Assembly (NCBI GenBank): GCA_903869955.1 | Contig: CAIQBC010000214.1 | Location: 1-33,837, forward strand | Direction of reading: 5' to 3' | Length of the DNA: 33,837 nucleotides | Source of the DNA: an uncultured Opitutia bacterium | Lineage (GTDB): Bacteria; Verrucomicrobiota; Verrucomicrobiia; Opitutales; Opitutaceae | Shown: piece after piece, positions 8,797-15,640 of the stretch | Numbering within the stretch: position 1 is the first letter of the stretch | How the letters are laid out: every line of letters begins with the position of its first letter | Notes under the pieces: model-generated | Told to the model about the DNA's origin: nothing | Seen by the model: only the letters and a program-made list of their open reading frames with translations | Databases searched by the model: none | Made by a program: the position numbers and the translations under genes

Positions 8797-10155
8797 TCAC
8801 ACCTGATATTCCTGTCCCGGCACAGGGTCGAGCACCTTCGACCCTGGAGCTTTGACGGCGAGCTGGTCGGCGAACCATTTCCGAGCCGGCGGGTCGCCGT
8901 GGGTGAGCACAATACTGCGCGGCGTCGCCTGCACGGCAAACTCCAGCAGCTCCTCCCGGTCGGCGTGACCACTGAGGTGGAAACGCTCGACCTGCGCCTT
9001 GAGCTTCGCCTTCACATGGGCGGTCTTGAAGAGAAAATCGTCGCCAGGTTTGGCGGCGAGGAGCTGGCCCCCGGGCGTGTCGGGGTCGCAGTAACCGACG
9101 AAGCCGACCGTGTTGCGCGCGTGGCCAACGAGGCCGCTGGCGAGCGTGTAGCTGGGCGTGCGCTCGACCATCATGCCAGAACTGATGATGTAGAGTGCGT
9201 TTTGTTTCTGGTCCTCGCCGGGTTTGAGCTGGCGCGGCAATGGCTTGATCCGCAGGTCCTTGATGACGCTTTTGCTGAACTGCAGGTGACGGGTCTTGCG
9301 TGTGATCTCATCGAAATAGTCGGCGAGGTCCATGCCCAGGCCGCTGGCAAAGATGGGGCACTCGGCGAGGCGGTTGAATTTCCGCGCGTCGGCGACGATG
9401 GTGAGGATTTCCTGCATCCGCCCGAGCGCGAAGACGGGGAGGAGAAACGAGCCGCCGCGACCGATGGTGGCGTTGATGCTGGCGACGAGGCGGGCCATCT
9501 CGTCGGCGCGGCTGTGCTTGATGGCGCGCTCAGTGTTGCCGCGCGTGGTCTCGGTGATGAGGGTGTCGAAATGGCCGGCGGGAAATTTCGCGCCGGGCAG
9601 GATGCGCTGGTTGTCGAACAGCACATCGCCAGTGATGAAAATGGCGCGGTGCTTGTGGCGCAGCTCGACTCCCGCCGCGCCGGCCACGTGACCGGCCGGA
9701 TGAAAGGTGAGCTCGATCTCGTCCTTCGCGCCGCGGATTTTTTTGGCCTGCCCAAAGGGCAGCGCGGTGAAGCGGGGCGCAATGCGCTCGATCTCTTCGT
9801 GGGTGAAAAGCGGGTAGTCGGGAATGCTCTCCTCATCGCGCTGGCGGAGCATGACGTTGGCGGAGTTGTGGAGCATCCGCTCGGCGAGCATCCGGCTTGG
9901 CTGCGTCATCACGACGGGCGTGTCGGGGTGCTCGCGCATCACGACCGGCAGGCTGCCGAGGTGGTCGAGATGGCAATGGGTGAGAATGATGAGGTCGAGA
10001 CGCAGGCCACGCAGGCGGGCGAGATCGGGCGAGGCGGCGCGGCCGGTTTTCTTGGGGTGCAGGCCACAGTCCACGAGGAGGCGAAAGTCGCCGAGCTGGA
10101 GCAGGAGGGAGTTGGCGCCGATGCCGCCGTCGCGGTTCAAGTCAGTGAGCTTCAT
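8797..10155 (-). CDS. Beta-CASP metallo-beta-lactamase fold RNase-like protein (CPSF/YSH1-type)
   Basis: A 452-residue zinc hydrolase. Residues 56-67 give the metallo-beta-lactamase motif THCHLDHLG (His60, His62, Asp64, His65). Later metal ligands are seen in HPAGHVAGA and FITGDVLF. The beta-CASP cap contains the ETTRGNTER segment, GRGGSFLLPVFALGRMQEI, and SSGMM. The C-terminal RFHLSGHADREELLEF and VLTHGDPPA are the beta-CASP motifs B and C. Bacterial and archaeal members of this group act as RNA endo- or 5'-exonucleases. ATG 10155 is preferred because the reading frame continues far upstream through the moaA region only as an antisense shadow, and family similarity begins at MKLTDLNRDGGIGANS. 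Substrate is unknown. It is divergent from moaA. Confidence 0.9.
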   Translation of the reverse strand: MKLTDLNRDGGIGANSLLLQLGDFRLLVDCGLHPKKTGRAASPDLARLRGLRLDLIILTHCHLDHLGSLPVVMREHPDTPVVMTQPSRMLAERMLHNSANVMLRQRDEESIPDYPLFTHEEIERIAPRFTALPFGQAKKIRGAKDEIELTFHPAGHVAGAAGVELRHKHRAIFITGDVLFDNQRILPGAKFPAGHFDTLITETTRGNTERAIKHSRADEMARLVASINATIGRGGSFLLPVFALGRMQEILTIVADARKFNRLAECPIFASGLGMDLADYFDEITRKTRHLQFSKSVIKDLRIKPLPRQLKPGEDQKQNALYIISSGMMVERTPSYTLASGLVGHARNTVGFVGYCDPDTPGGQLLAAKPGDDFLFKTAHVKAKLKAQVERFHLSGHADREELLEFAVQATPRSIVLTHGDPPARKWFADQLAVKAPGSKVLDPVPGQEYQV

Positions 10156-10311
10156 TGATGCCGGGGAGCGAAAACGAGATTGGCGGGGAGAACGAGAACC
10201 AATTTCAAGCGGCAGGTGGGAGCAAACCCGCTGCGATCGTGCAAGGGTGCGACATGATGGCTGCATGAGGGTTGGTTTTCCCCGCCGATTGTGCTTTGGT
10301 GCGCGCCGACC
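10156..10311. other. Divergent intergenic region, beta-CASP gene / moaA
   Basis: 156 bp that must hold promoters for both genes. A short palindrome-like stretch AAGCGGCAG...CTGC lies near 10208-10235. TTGTG-CTTTGGTGCG (10289-10303) just before the moaA ATG resembles the sequence before the phosphatase gene at 7318-7335. No boxes can be assigned firmly. Confidence 0.3.
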
Positions 10312-11328
10312 ATGAGCGACCTCCGCGACCAGTTTCACCGTCCGCTGCGCGACCTGCGCATTTCGGTCACGGACCGCTGCAACTTCCGCTGCCCCTACTG
10401 CATGCCGGCCGAGGTGTTCGGGCCGGGCTACGCCTTCCTCAAGGACCCGCAACTGATGACGTTGCCCGAGATCGTGCGCATCGCCCGGGCATTCGTTGCG
10501 CTGGGCGTGGAAAAAATCCGGCTCACCGGTGGTGAGCCGCTGCTGCGCGCCGATGTGCCAGACCTGGTGCGGGCGCTCAAACAGGAGCTGCGCGTGCCCG
10601 ACGTCGCCCTGACGACCAACGGCTGGCTGCTCGAAAAACGCGCGCCCGAGCTGCGCGCCGCCGGTCTCGACCGCGTCAACGTCTCGCTCGACTCGCTCGA
10701 TCCCGCGACGGCGGGCCGGATGAACGGCCTCGGCTTTTCCACCGACCGGGTGCTGCGCGGCATCGCGGCGGCGGGCCAGGCGGGGCTGCCGGTGAAGCTC
10801 AACATGGTCGTGCAGCGCGGCGTGAACGACGGTGAGATCCTGGCGCTGGCGGAATTTGCCCGTACACGCGGGCACACGCTGCGCTTCATCGAGTTCATGG
10901 ACGTGGGCAACACGAACCATTGGTCGGCGGCGCAGGTGGTGCCAGCGCGCGAAATTGTGGAGCGCGTGGGCGCAGCGTGGCCGCTGGAGTCGACCGGCCC
11001 GGCGTATCGTGGCGAGGTGGCGGCCCGCTACCGCTATCGCGACGGGCGCGGCGAGATCGGGCTGATCTCATCGGTGACGGAGCCCTTTTGCAAAGACTGC
11101 CACCGCGCACGTCTCTCGGCCGACGGAAAAATTTATACCTGCCTGTTCACGGCGCTCGGCTGGGATGTGCTTGGCGCGCTGCGCGCCGGCGCGGACGATG
11201 AAGAACTGCGTCGGTTTGTGGGCCGCGTGTGGGGCGGAAGGCTGGACCGCTACAGCGACGAGCGCGCCGAACTGCTCGCGCGCGGCGAGCTGCGCCCGAA
11301 GGTCGAGATGAGCTACATCGGAGGGTGA
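10312..11328 (+). CDS. moaA: GTP 3',8-cyclase (molybdenum cofactor biosynthesis protein A)
   Basis: A radical SAM enzyme that converts GTP to 3',8-cyclo-GTP, the first step of molybdenum cofactor synthesis. The protein is 338 residues. The N-terminal SAM cluster motif is CNFRCPYC (Cys23, Cys27, Cys30), followed by the GGEPLLR SAM-binding segment. The second [4Fe-4S] cluster ligands are at Cys260, Cys263 and Cys277 (CKDC...CLF), as in true MoaA. It ends in the conserved Gly-Gly needed for catalysis (SYIGG). Start at ATG 10312; a GTG seven codons upstream is also in frame. No other moa genes are adjacent, so the pathway must be completed elsewhere. A REP-like palindrome follows the stop. Confidence 0.96.
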   Translation: MSDLRDQFHRPLRDLRISVTDRCNFRCPYCMPAEVFGPGYAFLKDPQLMTLPEIVRIARAFVALGVEKIRLTGGEPLLRADVPDLVRALKQELRVPDVALTTNGWLLEKRAPELRAAGLDRVNVSLDSLDPATAGRMNGLGFSTDRVLRGIAAAGQAGLPVKLNMVVQRGVNDGEILALAEFARTRGHTLRFIEFMDVGNTNHWSAAQVVPAREIVERVGAAWPLESTGPAYRGEVAARYRYRDGRGEIGLISSVTEPFCKDCHRARLSADGKIYTCLFTALGWDVLGALRAGADDEELRRFVGRVWGGRLDRYSDERAELLARGELRPKVEMSYIGG

Positions 11329-11346
11329 GGGCGTTCAAAATTGTCG

Positions 11347-11367
11347 GGGCGCAGACTTCCTGCGCCC
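11347..11367. repeat. Perfect 8-bp hairpin after moaA (GGGCGCAG/CTGCGCCC)
   Basis: GGGCGCAG (11347-11354), 5-base loop, CTGCGCCC (11360-11367), 18 bases after the moaA stop. It lacks a T-run. The core GGGGCGCAGAC (11346-11356) also occurs at 24940-24950 inside the lipoprotein gene, suggesting a dispersed palindromic repeat rather than a dedicated terminator. Confidence 0.55.
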
Positions 11368-11394
11368 TCAGTGATGATCGAAAACGAAACGGGG

Positions 11395-11425
11395 GTACGG
11401 CAAGACCGTGCTCCTACATGGGGGC
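11395..11425 (-). repeat. REP-like extragenic palindrome
   Basis: Read on the minus strand this is CATGTAGGAGCACGGTCTTG followed by CCGTACC. The layout (GTAGGAGC, then a short GC stem around CTTG) closely resembles the REP elements known from Pseudomonas. A short stem ACGG/CCGT encloses the CAAGA/TCTTG loop. It lies in the moaA-CNNM intergenic region together with the 11347-11367 hairpin. Confidence 0.45.
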
Positions 11426-11534
11426 AGCTTGCATTGGGCGGGAGACGGATGGGGCACGATGTCCCCCGACGTGCTTGGAGCGCGTTCCAGCTTTTACCGG
11501 AGCGAGGTGAGGGCACCCCGCCCACATCGTCAGC

Positions 11535-12851
11535 TCACACCTGCACCGTCGGCAGTCGTTCGACCCGCACGCGGCGCAGGCGTTCGACGGCCATGTCCTC
11601 GGCCGTCACGCGGAGGTCGCCCACCGTCACGCTTTCGCCGCGCCGGGGCTCGCGGCCAAACTGCCGCAACGCCCAGACGCTTACATTTTCACGCGGTTGC
11701 AGCTCGAAATTCCACCCCGTCTCGGCCTGCAGCTCGCGCATGGTGAGGCGGCCGCTCACGACAATGGCGTGTTCGGTGTGTTCAAAAATCGGCCCGTGCT
11801 CGATGTCGAACTCGTCACGGATGTCGCCAACGATTTCCTCCAGCACATCCTCGAAGCTCACGAGGCCGGCGGTATTGCCCGTTTCGTCGAGCACAAGGGC
11901 GAGGTGGCTGCGCGAGGTGCGGAACAGCTCCAACATCGCGTGGATGGGGGTCTTGAGCGTGAACGTGAGCGGGGCACGCAGCAGCGGCTCGAATGGAGCG
12001 TCGGAACCGAGTGCCTGGATCTGCCAGAGCCATTCGCGCACCAGCAGCAGACCCTCGACATGGTCGAGGTCGCCGCGGCACGCCGGGAAACGGCTGAGCC
12101 CGCTGGTCTGCGCGATACGGAGGTTTTCCGAGTGTGGGCGGTCGAGCCAGAGCGCGACGATCTGGTCGCGCGGACGCATGATCTGCTGGGCCTGCGTATC
12201 ACGCAGGCGGAGCGAGCGCACCATCAGGCGGTTGATGAGCGCATCGCCGGGATGCGCGTGCCGGGCGTGGCTGAAGACATATTCCAGCTCCTCGGCGCTG
12301 GGAGCCTGCTCACTGGCGACCGGCTCGAGACCAAGCCAGCGCAACAAGGCGCTCGCCGCGCGGTTAAGCAGCCAGATGAACGGGAAAAACCCATAGTAAA
12401 AAACCACCAGCGGCCCGCCCGCGAGGAGCGTGACCCGCTTGGGCCGCTGGAGGGCGATCCATTTGGGTCCGAGCTCGCCCAAGACGATGTGCAGGAACGT
12501 GATCACCGCGAAAGCCAGCATGAACGCCAGGGACGAGACCGTGCCCTCGTTGGTGACGCCGCCCCACGCCAGCACGGGTGCGAGCCGCTGCGCGACAATC
12601 GGCTCCCCCACCCAGCCGAGGCCGAGGCTGGCCAGCGTGACGCCGAGCTGCGTGGCCGAAAGCGTGGCGTCGAGGTTTTTGAGCGCGCGCAACGCGAGCC
12701 GCACGCGCCAGCCGCCGGTACGCGCCATCGGCTGGAGCTGGCTCGCGCGCATCCGGACAAGCGCGAACTCGGCCGCGACGAAGAAGCCGTTGGCCAGCAC
12801 GAGGGCGATAATGACGAACCATTCGCCAAGGATGCTGAGAAAAGTGTGCAT
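11535..12851 (-). CDS. CNNM/CBS-domain membrane protein (CorC/HlyC family)
   Basis: A 438-residue protein with the classical three-part layout. Residues 1-190 form the CNNM (DUF21) membrane domain, opening FLSILGEWFVIIALVLANGFF and containing the AAEFALVRMR and SATQLGVTLASLGLGWVGEP motifs. Residues about 205-340 are two CBS domains (MRPRDQIVALWLD..., and FEPLLRAPLTFTLKTPIHAMLELFRTS, split here, followed by HLALVLDETGNTAGLVSFEDVLEEIVGDI). The C-terminal CorC_HlyC transporter-associated domain runs to the end (GRLTMRELQAETGW...). Homologues take part in Mg2+/Co2+ efflux or Na+/Mg2+ exchange, with CBS domains sensing Mg-ATP. I use ATG 12851; an upstream ATG at 12944 adds a segment with no family similarity. 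'Hemolysin' labels for this family are historical. Confidence 0.9.
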   Translation of the reverse strand: MHTFLSILGEWFVIIALVLANGFFVAAEFALVRMRASQLQPMARTGGWRVRLALRALKNLDATLSATQLGVTLASLGLGWVGEPIVAQRLAPVLAWGGVTNEGTVSSLAFMLAFAVITFLHIVLGELGPKWIALQRPKRVTLLAGGPLVVFYYGFFPFIWLLNRAASALLRWLGLEPVASEQAPSAEELEYVFSHARHAHPGDALINRLMVRSLRLRDTQAQQIMRPRDQIVALWLDRPHSENLRIAQTSGLSRFPACRGDLDHVEGLLLVREWLWQIQALGSDAPFEPLLRAPLTFTLKTPIHAMLELFRTSRSHLALVLDETGNTAGLVSFEDVLEEIVGDIRDEFDIEHGPIFEHTEHAIVVSGRLTMRELQAETGWNFELQPRENVSVWALRQFGREPRRGESVTVGDLRVTAEDMAVERLRRVRVERLPTVQV

Positions 12852-13128
12852 GGCGTAAGCCGGCCCATGCCAGCGCAATTTCCCCGGCAAAGCAAGCCGC
12901 AGGCCCCGGCCGGAAGCCTGAAGCAGGAAACCAAGCATCTGCACAAGTGGGAAACGCCCCGCGCCCCCTCCGCCAACGGTTTTGTTTTTGCCCCTTTCCT
13001 GGCTGCCGGGTTTCCTGCTTCAAATTGTTCCCTCACCGAGTAACCTGTCAGCAACTTGCCAAAAATTTCCGGTAACTTCCGTTTGCCATTCCTCCCGCTG
13101 AGCGCGAACTTCCGCGCATGACCGCACC
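12852..13128. other. 277-bp divergent intergenic region
   Basis: Contains the 14-bp inverted repeat and presumably promoters for both flanking genes. A locally AT-richer part (13020-13080) would suit a + strand promoter, but I cannot assign -35/-10 boxes with confidence. Confidence 0.4.
12919..13022. repeat. 14-bp perfect inverted repeat with 76-bp spacer
   Basis: TGAAGCAGGAAACC (12919-12932) and its exact reverse complement GGTTTCCTGCTTCA (13009-13022) flank a 76-base spacer containing a T/C-rich run. The pair lies in the divergent promoter region between the CNNM gene and the kinase-like gene. The left arm itself contains the small palindrome CCTG-AAG-CAGG. Confidence 0.6.
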
Positions 13129-14073
13129 ATGCAAGACCCCTTCACCGGCAGGCCGACCTGCATCCAAGGCCGGCGCCTCCCCGGCCCGGCCGGGCGCGCC
13201 GCTCTTCAGGACGATCACGAGCGACGACTGGCGGCGCTCCATCGTCTCCGCGCGGTCGCAGCCGAATGTGGCGTGGCAACAGATCCAGACCGCGATCTCG
13301 TCACGCTCCCCGAAGACGCCGTAAGCCTGCTGGAGCTGGGCGACCCGATCTGGGCGCGGCTGGGCGCGGCGATCCGCGAGTGGCGGGCGCTGACGCCGTT
13401 GCGGGCGCTGGAGGACTTTGGGTTCCCGGCCGGCCCCGCCATCAATTTGGAAGAGGCCAGCCTGCGCCTGCGCTACCTGCACAGCGGGGTGGAGGCCTCG
13501 GCCTTCGTGGCGCTGACGGACCAGTCAGTTTACAAATTTTACCGGCCCGCTGAGGGCATTGACAAGCTCGTGGGCAGTACCTTCGCCTTCCGTCCCGGCG
13601 AGGAGCAGTTGCTGCAGGCCGAAGCGTGCCCCGGCGATTACCGCGCCCTGTTTGAGAAGCTGCTGCTGATTGACGCCCTGGGGATGGCGACCGAAATCGT
13701 CGGGGTGACGCCCGAGGGCATCGTGGTGGCGAAGCAGACGCTCGGTGACCCGCTGCCCCAAGGCGACGACACCTCGGGCCGGCTGCCGCCGGTGCTGATC
13801 GAGATTCCCTCCCGATTCTTGCGTGCGAACCGGGATCATCCGCGCTTGTTTTTTCATGGCGCGGAGAGGGGGCAGGCGCGCGCCTGGCTCGTGGCAGATT
13901 TACATGCGAGAAATTTTGTGCACGGGGCGGACGGCGCGCTGCACGTCATTGACATCGTGGCTGCGCCGTGGCCGGAGCCGCCCGGCGGCCCGCTCATCGC
14001 CGCCTGGCTGGCCCGCGTGCGCGAAAGTCCGCAGGCCGGCGCGCTGGGCCTCGTGGCAGATGAGGAATTGTAG
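13129..14073 (+). CDS. Hypothetical protein with protein-kinase-like motifs (polyvalent kinase type)
   Basis: A 314-residue soluble protein. Residues 1-90 are helical and variable. The second half shows a kinase-like order of motifs: a beta strand with Lys (ASAFVALTDQSVYKFYRP, Lys136), a Glu-bearing helix (PGEEQLLQAEA), a hinge-like strand (GIVVAKQTLGDPL), a catalytic-loop-like ADLHARNFV (Asp257, His259, Asn262) and a metal-binding-like HVIDIVAAPWP (Asp275). This pattern matches my recollection of the putative 'polyvalent protein kinase' domains found in phages and in stand-alone bacterial genes. There is no glycine-rich P-loop in the classical form. I cannot tell whether it phosphorylates proteins, small molecules or nothing. 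It is divergent from the CNNM gene and convergent with the peroxiredoxin gene. Start ATG 13129 is tentative. Confidence 0.65.
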   Translation: MQDPFTGRPTCIQGRRLPGPAGRAALQDDHERRLAALHRLRAVAAECGVATDPDRDLVTLPEDAVSLLELGDPIWARLGAAIREWRALTPLRALEDFGFPAGPAINLEEASLRLRYLHSGVEASAFVALTDQSVYKFYRPAEGIDKLVGSTFAFRPGEEQLLQAEACPGDYRALFEKLLLIDALGMATEIVGVTPEGIVVAKQTLGDPLPQGDDTSGRLPPVLIEIPSRFLRANRDHPRLFFHGAERGQARAWLVADLHARNFVHGADGALHVIDIVAAPWPEPPGGPLIAAWLARVRESPQAGALGLVADEEL

Positions 14074-14130
14074 GGCGCAAGAGGGAACGCGACTTCCGGC
14101 ATCCTACCAACGTCGCCAGCCGCAAACGAA

Positions 14131-14155
14131 AAACCCACCGACGAGCGGTGGGTTT
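14131..14155. terminator. Bidirectional intrinsic terminator
   Basis: AAACCCACCG (14131-14140), 5-base loop, CGGTGGGTTT (14146-14155): a perfect 10-bp stem. On the minus strand it is followed by TTTTTCGTTT, a proper U-tract, 34 bases after the peroxiredoxin stop. On the plus strand T-rich sequence follows about 10 bases later. It serves the convergent kinase-like and peroxiredoxin genes. Confidence 0.88.
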
Positions 14156-14188
14156 GCCTGGGTATTTTTTGTCCGGTCTGAGCGCCGC

Positions 14189-14776
14189 TCACTTCGCCGC
14201 CGGAGCGGCAGGGGCCGCAGGCGTGGCGGGCTTCGCGTCCGCCGGCTTGGCCGCGGGGGCGGCGGCAGGCGCGCCGGACTCACGCGAGAGGAAGTTCAGG
14301 ATGTTCTCCGCCTGCGGGGCCATTTGATTAATGTCCTTATAGATAATTTTTCCGTCCTTGATCAGGTAGGCCTCGCGTGAGGCGTTCGTGAGACCTGACT
14401 GGCCGAAAGCCTTGGCGACCTTGTGGTCGGTGTCAGCGATAAGGGGGAAGGGGAATTTGTTCTCCTCCTTGAATTTTTTCTGCGTCTCCACGTCGTCAAT
14501 GCTCACGCCGACAACTGTGACCCCCTTTTTGGTCAGCTCGTCGTAGCTGTCGCGCAGCGCGCAGCCCTGGGTGGTGCAGCCCTTGGTGAACGCCTTGGGG
14601 TAAAAATAGACGACAGTGTATTTGTTCGCCTTGTAGACGGCACCGAGGTCGAGCGGCTTGCCGGTTTCGGCGGTGCCAGTGACCAGCGGGGCGGCGTCGC
14701 CGACCTGGAGCGGCGCGGCGTGGAGGAACGCGCCAAGCGCGAGGAACAGTGAGGTGGAGAGGAGGAGACGTTTCAT
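14189..14776 (-). CDS. Exported peroxiredoxin (BCP/PrxQ type, AhpC-TSA family)
   Basis: A 195-residue thiol peroxidase. Residues 1-20 form a cleavable signal peptide ending FLHA, so the enzyme would act in the periplasm, unlike cytosolic E. coli Bcp. The thioredoxin-fold core follows, with VVYFYPKAFTKGCTTQGC: peroxidatic Cys67 and resolving Cys72 five residues later, the PrxQ arrangement. Further family segments are VTVVGVSIDDVETQKKF and FPLIADTDHKVAKAFG. After about residue 165 comes a low-complexity Ala/Pro/Lys tail of about 28 residues that is not part of the fold. I choose ATG 14776 because the signal peptide begins there; the upstream open frame is an antisense extension. Last gene of the uvrC-side minus-strand cluster, ending at a strong terminator. 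Confidence 0.92.
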   Translation of the reverse strand: MKRLLLSTSLFLALGAFLHAAPLQVGDAAPLVTGTAETGKPLDLGAVYKANKYTVVYFYPKAFTKGCTTQGCALRDSYDELTKKGVTVVGVSIDDVETQKKFKEENKFPFPLIADTDHKVAKAFGQSGLTNASREAYLIKDGKIIYKDINQMAPQAENILNFLSRESGAPAAAPAAKPADAKPATPAAPAAPAAK

Positions 14777-14855
14777 GGGAGTGTGAGAACGAAACAATGG
14801 GTAGACGGAAAAAATTCGCAAGCCTTGAGTGCGTGGTCGAGTGCCGCACACCGGC

Positions 14856-15518
14856 TCAACTCCGTGGCGCGGCGCCGTCGCCGTCCGGCGCGACTTCGGC
14901 GATGTCAGCCAGGTCGCACACGATGTCCACGAGCGCGGGGAAGCGCTCGCAGCGCTTGGCATCGGCAAACGAGCCGGATTCGGCGTATGTTACCAAGCCG
15001 TCCGCCAGCGTGAAGCGGCCATGTGAGCCGGCGGCGTGCGCCGCCATGAGCTTCGCGCGCAGTTCCGGGAGCAGGGCGGCCGAAAAAAACTCCGGCCGGT
15101 TGCTTCGCGCCACCCACTCCGCGTCAAAGCCCGCGTCCCGCGTGGTCAGTGCAAGTTGGCCAAACATCTCGCCAATCTTTGTCAAAAAACTCCGCACGCC
15201 GAGAGTAAACGTCAGTCCGCGCGCGTGCGGCAACCGTGCCGACACCGCCGACCATCTCTCCGAATTTTTGCCATTGTAGGTGACGTAGTTGAACACCTCG
15301 ACCAGCTTGCCCCGCAACTCGCCCGTGGCACGGGAAAAGGTTGCCCTGATCAAGCGTTGCCCGCCGGACACAAACGCAAAATCGAGGCGCTCCGCCAACG
15401 CAGCCAGATTTTTTTCCGCCTTGCGGCATTCCCACTGCGCGAGAAAGAAAATCAGCAGCCCAAAAGAGATAAAGGAAACAAGGACCCAGAACATTTGGAT
15501 GAAGGGCGCGCTGTTCAT
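14856..15518 (-). CDS. Membrane-anchored hypothetical protein
   Basis: A 220-residue protein with a single N-terminal membrane helix (about residues 7-27, FWVLVSFISFGLLIFFLAQW) and a soluble C-terminal domain of about 190 residues. The soluble part has features such as LDFAFVSGGQRLIRATFSRATGELRGKLVEVFNYVTYNGKNSERW (split in reading) and SFLTKIGEMFG, and ends acidic. I do not recognise a named family. I start at ATG 15518 because the helix then lies right at the N-terminus; the frame is open to 15626 but without any supportive signal. It lies between uvrC (122 bp upstream) and the peroxiredoxin gene (79 bp downstream), all on the minus strand, so it may be co-transcribed. Confidence 0.65.
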   Translation of the reverse strand: MNSAPFIQMFWVLVSFISFGLLIFFLAQWECRKAEKNLAALAERLDFAFVSGGQRLIRATFSRATGELRGKLVEVFNYVTYNGKNSERWSAVSARLPHARGLTFTLGVRSFLTKIGEMFGQLALTTRDAGFDAEWVARSNRPEFFSAALLPELRAKLMAAHAAGSHGRFTLADGLVTYAESGSFADAKRCERFPALVDIVCDLADIAEVAPDGDGAAPRS

Positions 15519-15640
15519 AACGCCATCCTGACCGCCCATTGCCGGCCTGGCCAGCAGTTTTCGCCAAATCCCGATCCCGCCGTTCACGCGGCGGGCCACA
15601 AAAGGAATGTGGCCCTGCACGTGCACGCAGGGACTTAGGG

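Larger units (their letters stand above)
11329..11534. other. 206-bp intergenic region with repeats, no gene
   Basis: Convergent intergenic space between moaA and the CNNM gene. It holds the two palindromes annotated separately and a further GGGG/CCCC-bounded stretch near 11453-11468. I see no credible coding sequence or promoter. Confidence 0.5.

Noticed and set aside
8899-10158. A 419-codon open frame on the + strand
   Set aside because: It is antisense to the beta-CASP gene, whose motifs are complete on the other strand.
10156-10920. N-terminal extension of the beta-CASP protein across the moaA region
   Set aside because: The frame stays open, but the family N-terminus (MKLTDLNRDGGIGANS) begins at 10155, and the extension is antisense to moaA.
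11329-11534. A CRISPR-like or tandem repeat array
   Set aside because: The palindromes differ from one another and are not regularly spaced.
11535-12851. A haemolysin
   Set aside because: The HlyC/CorC label is historical; the domain content fits a magnesium/cobalt-related CNNM transporter.
11697-13043. A 448-codon open frame on the + strand
   Set aside because: It is antisense to the CNNM/CBS gene, is highly charged and low in complexity, and shows no domain.
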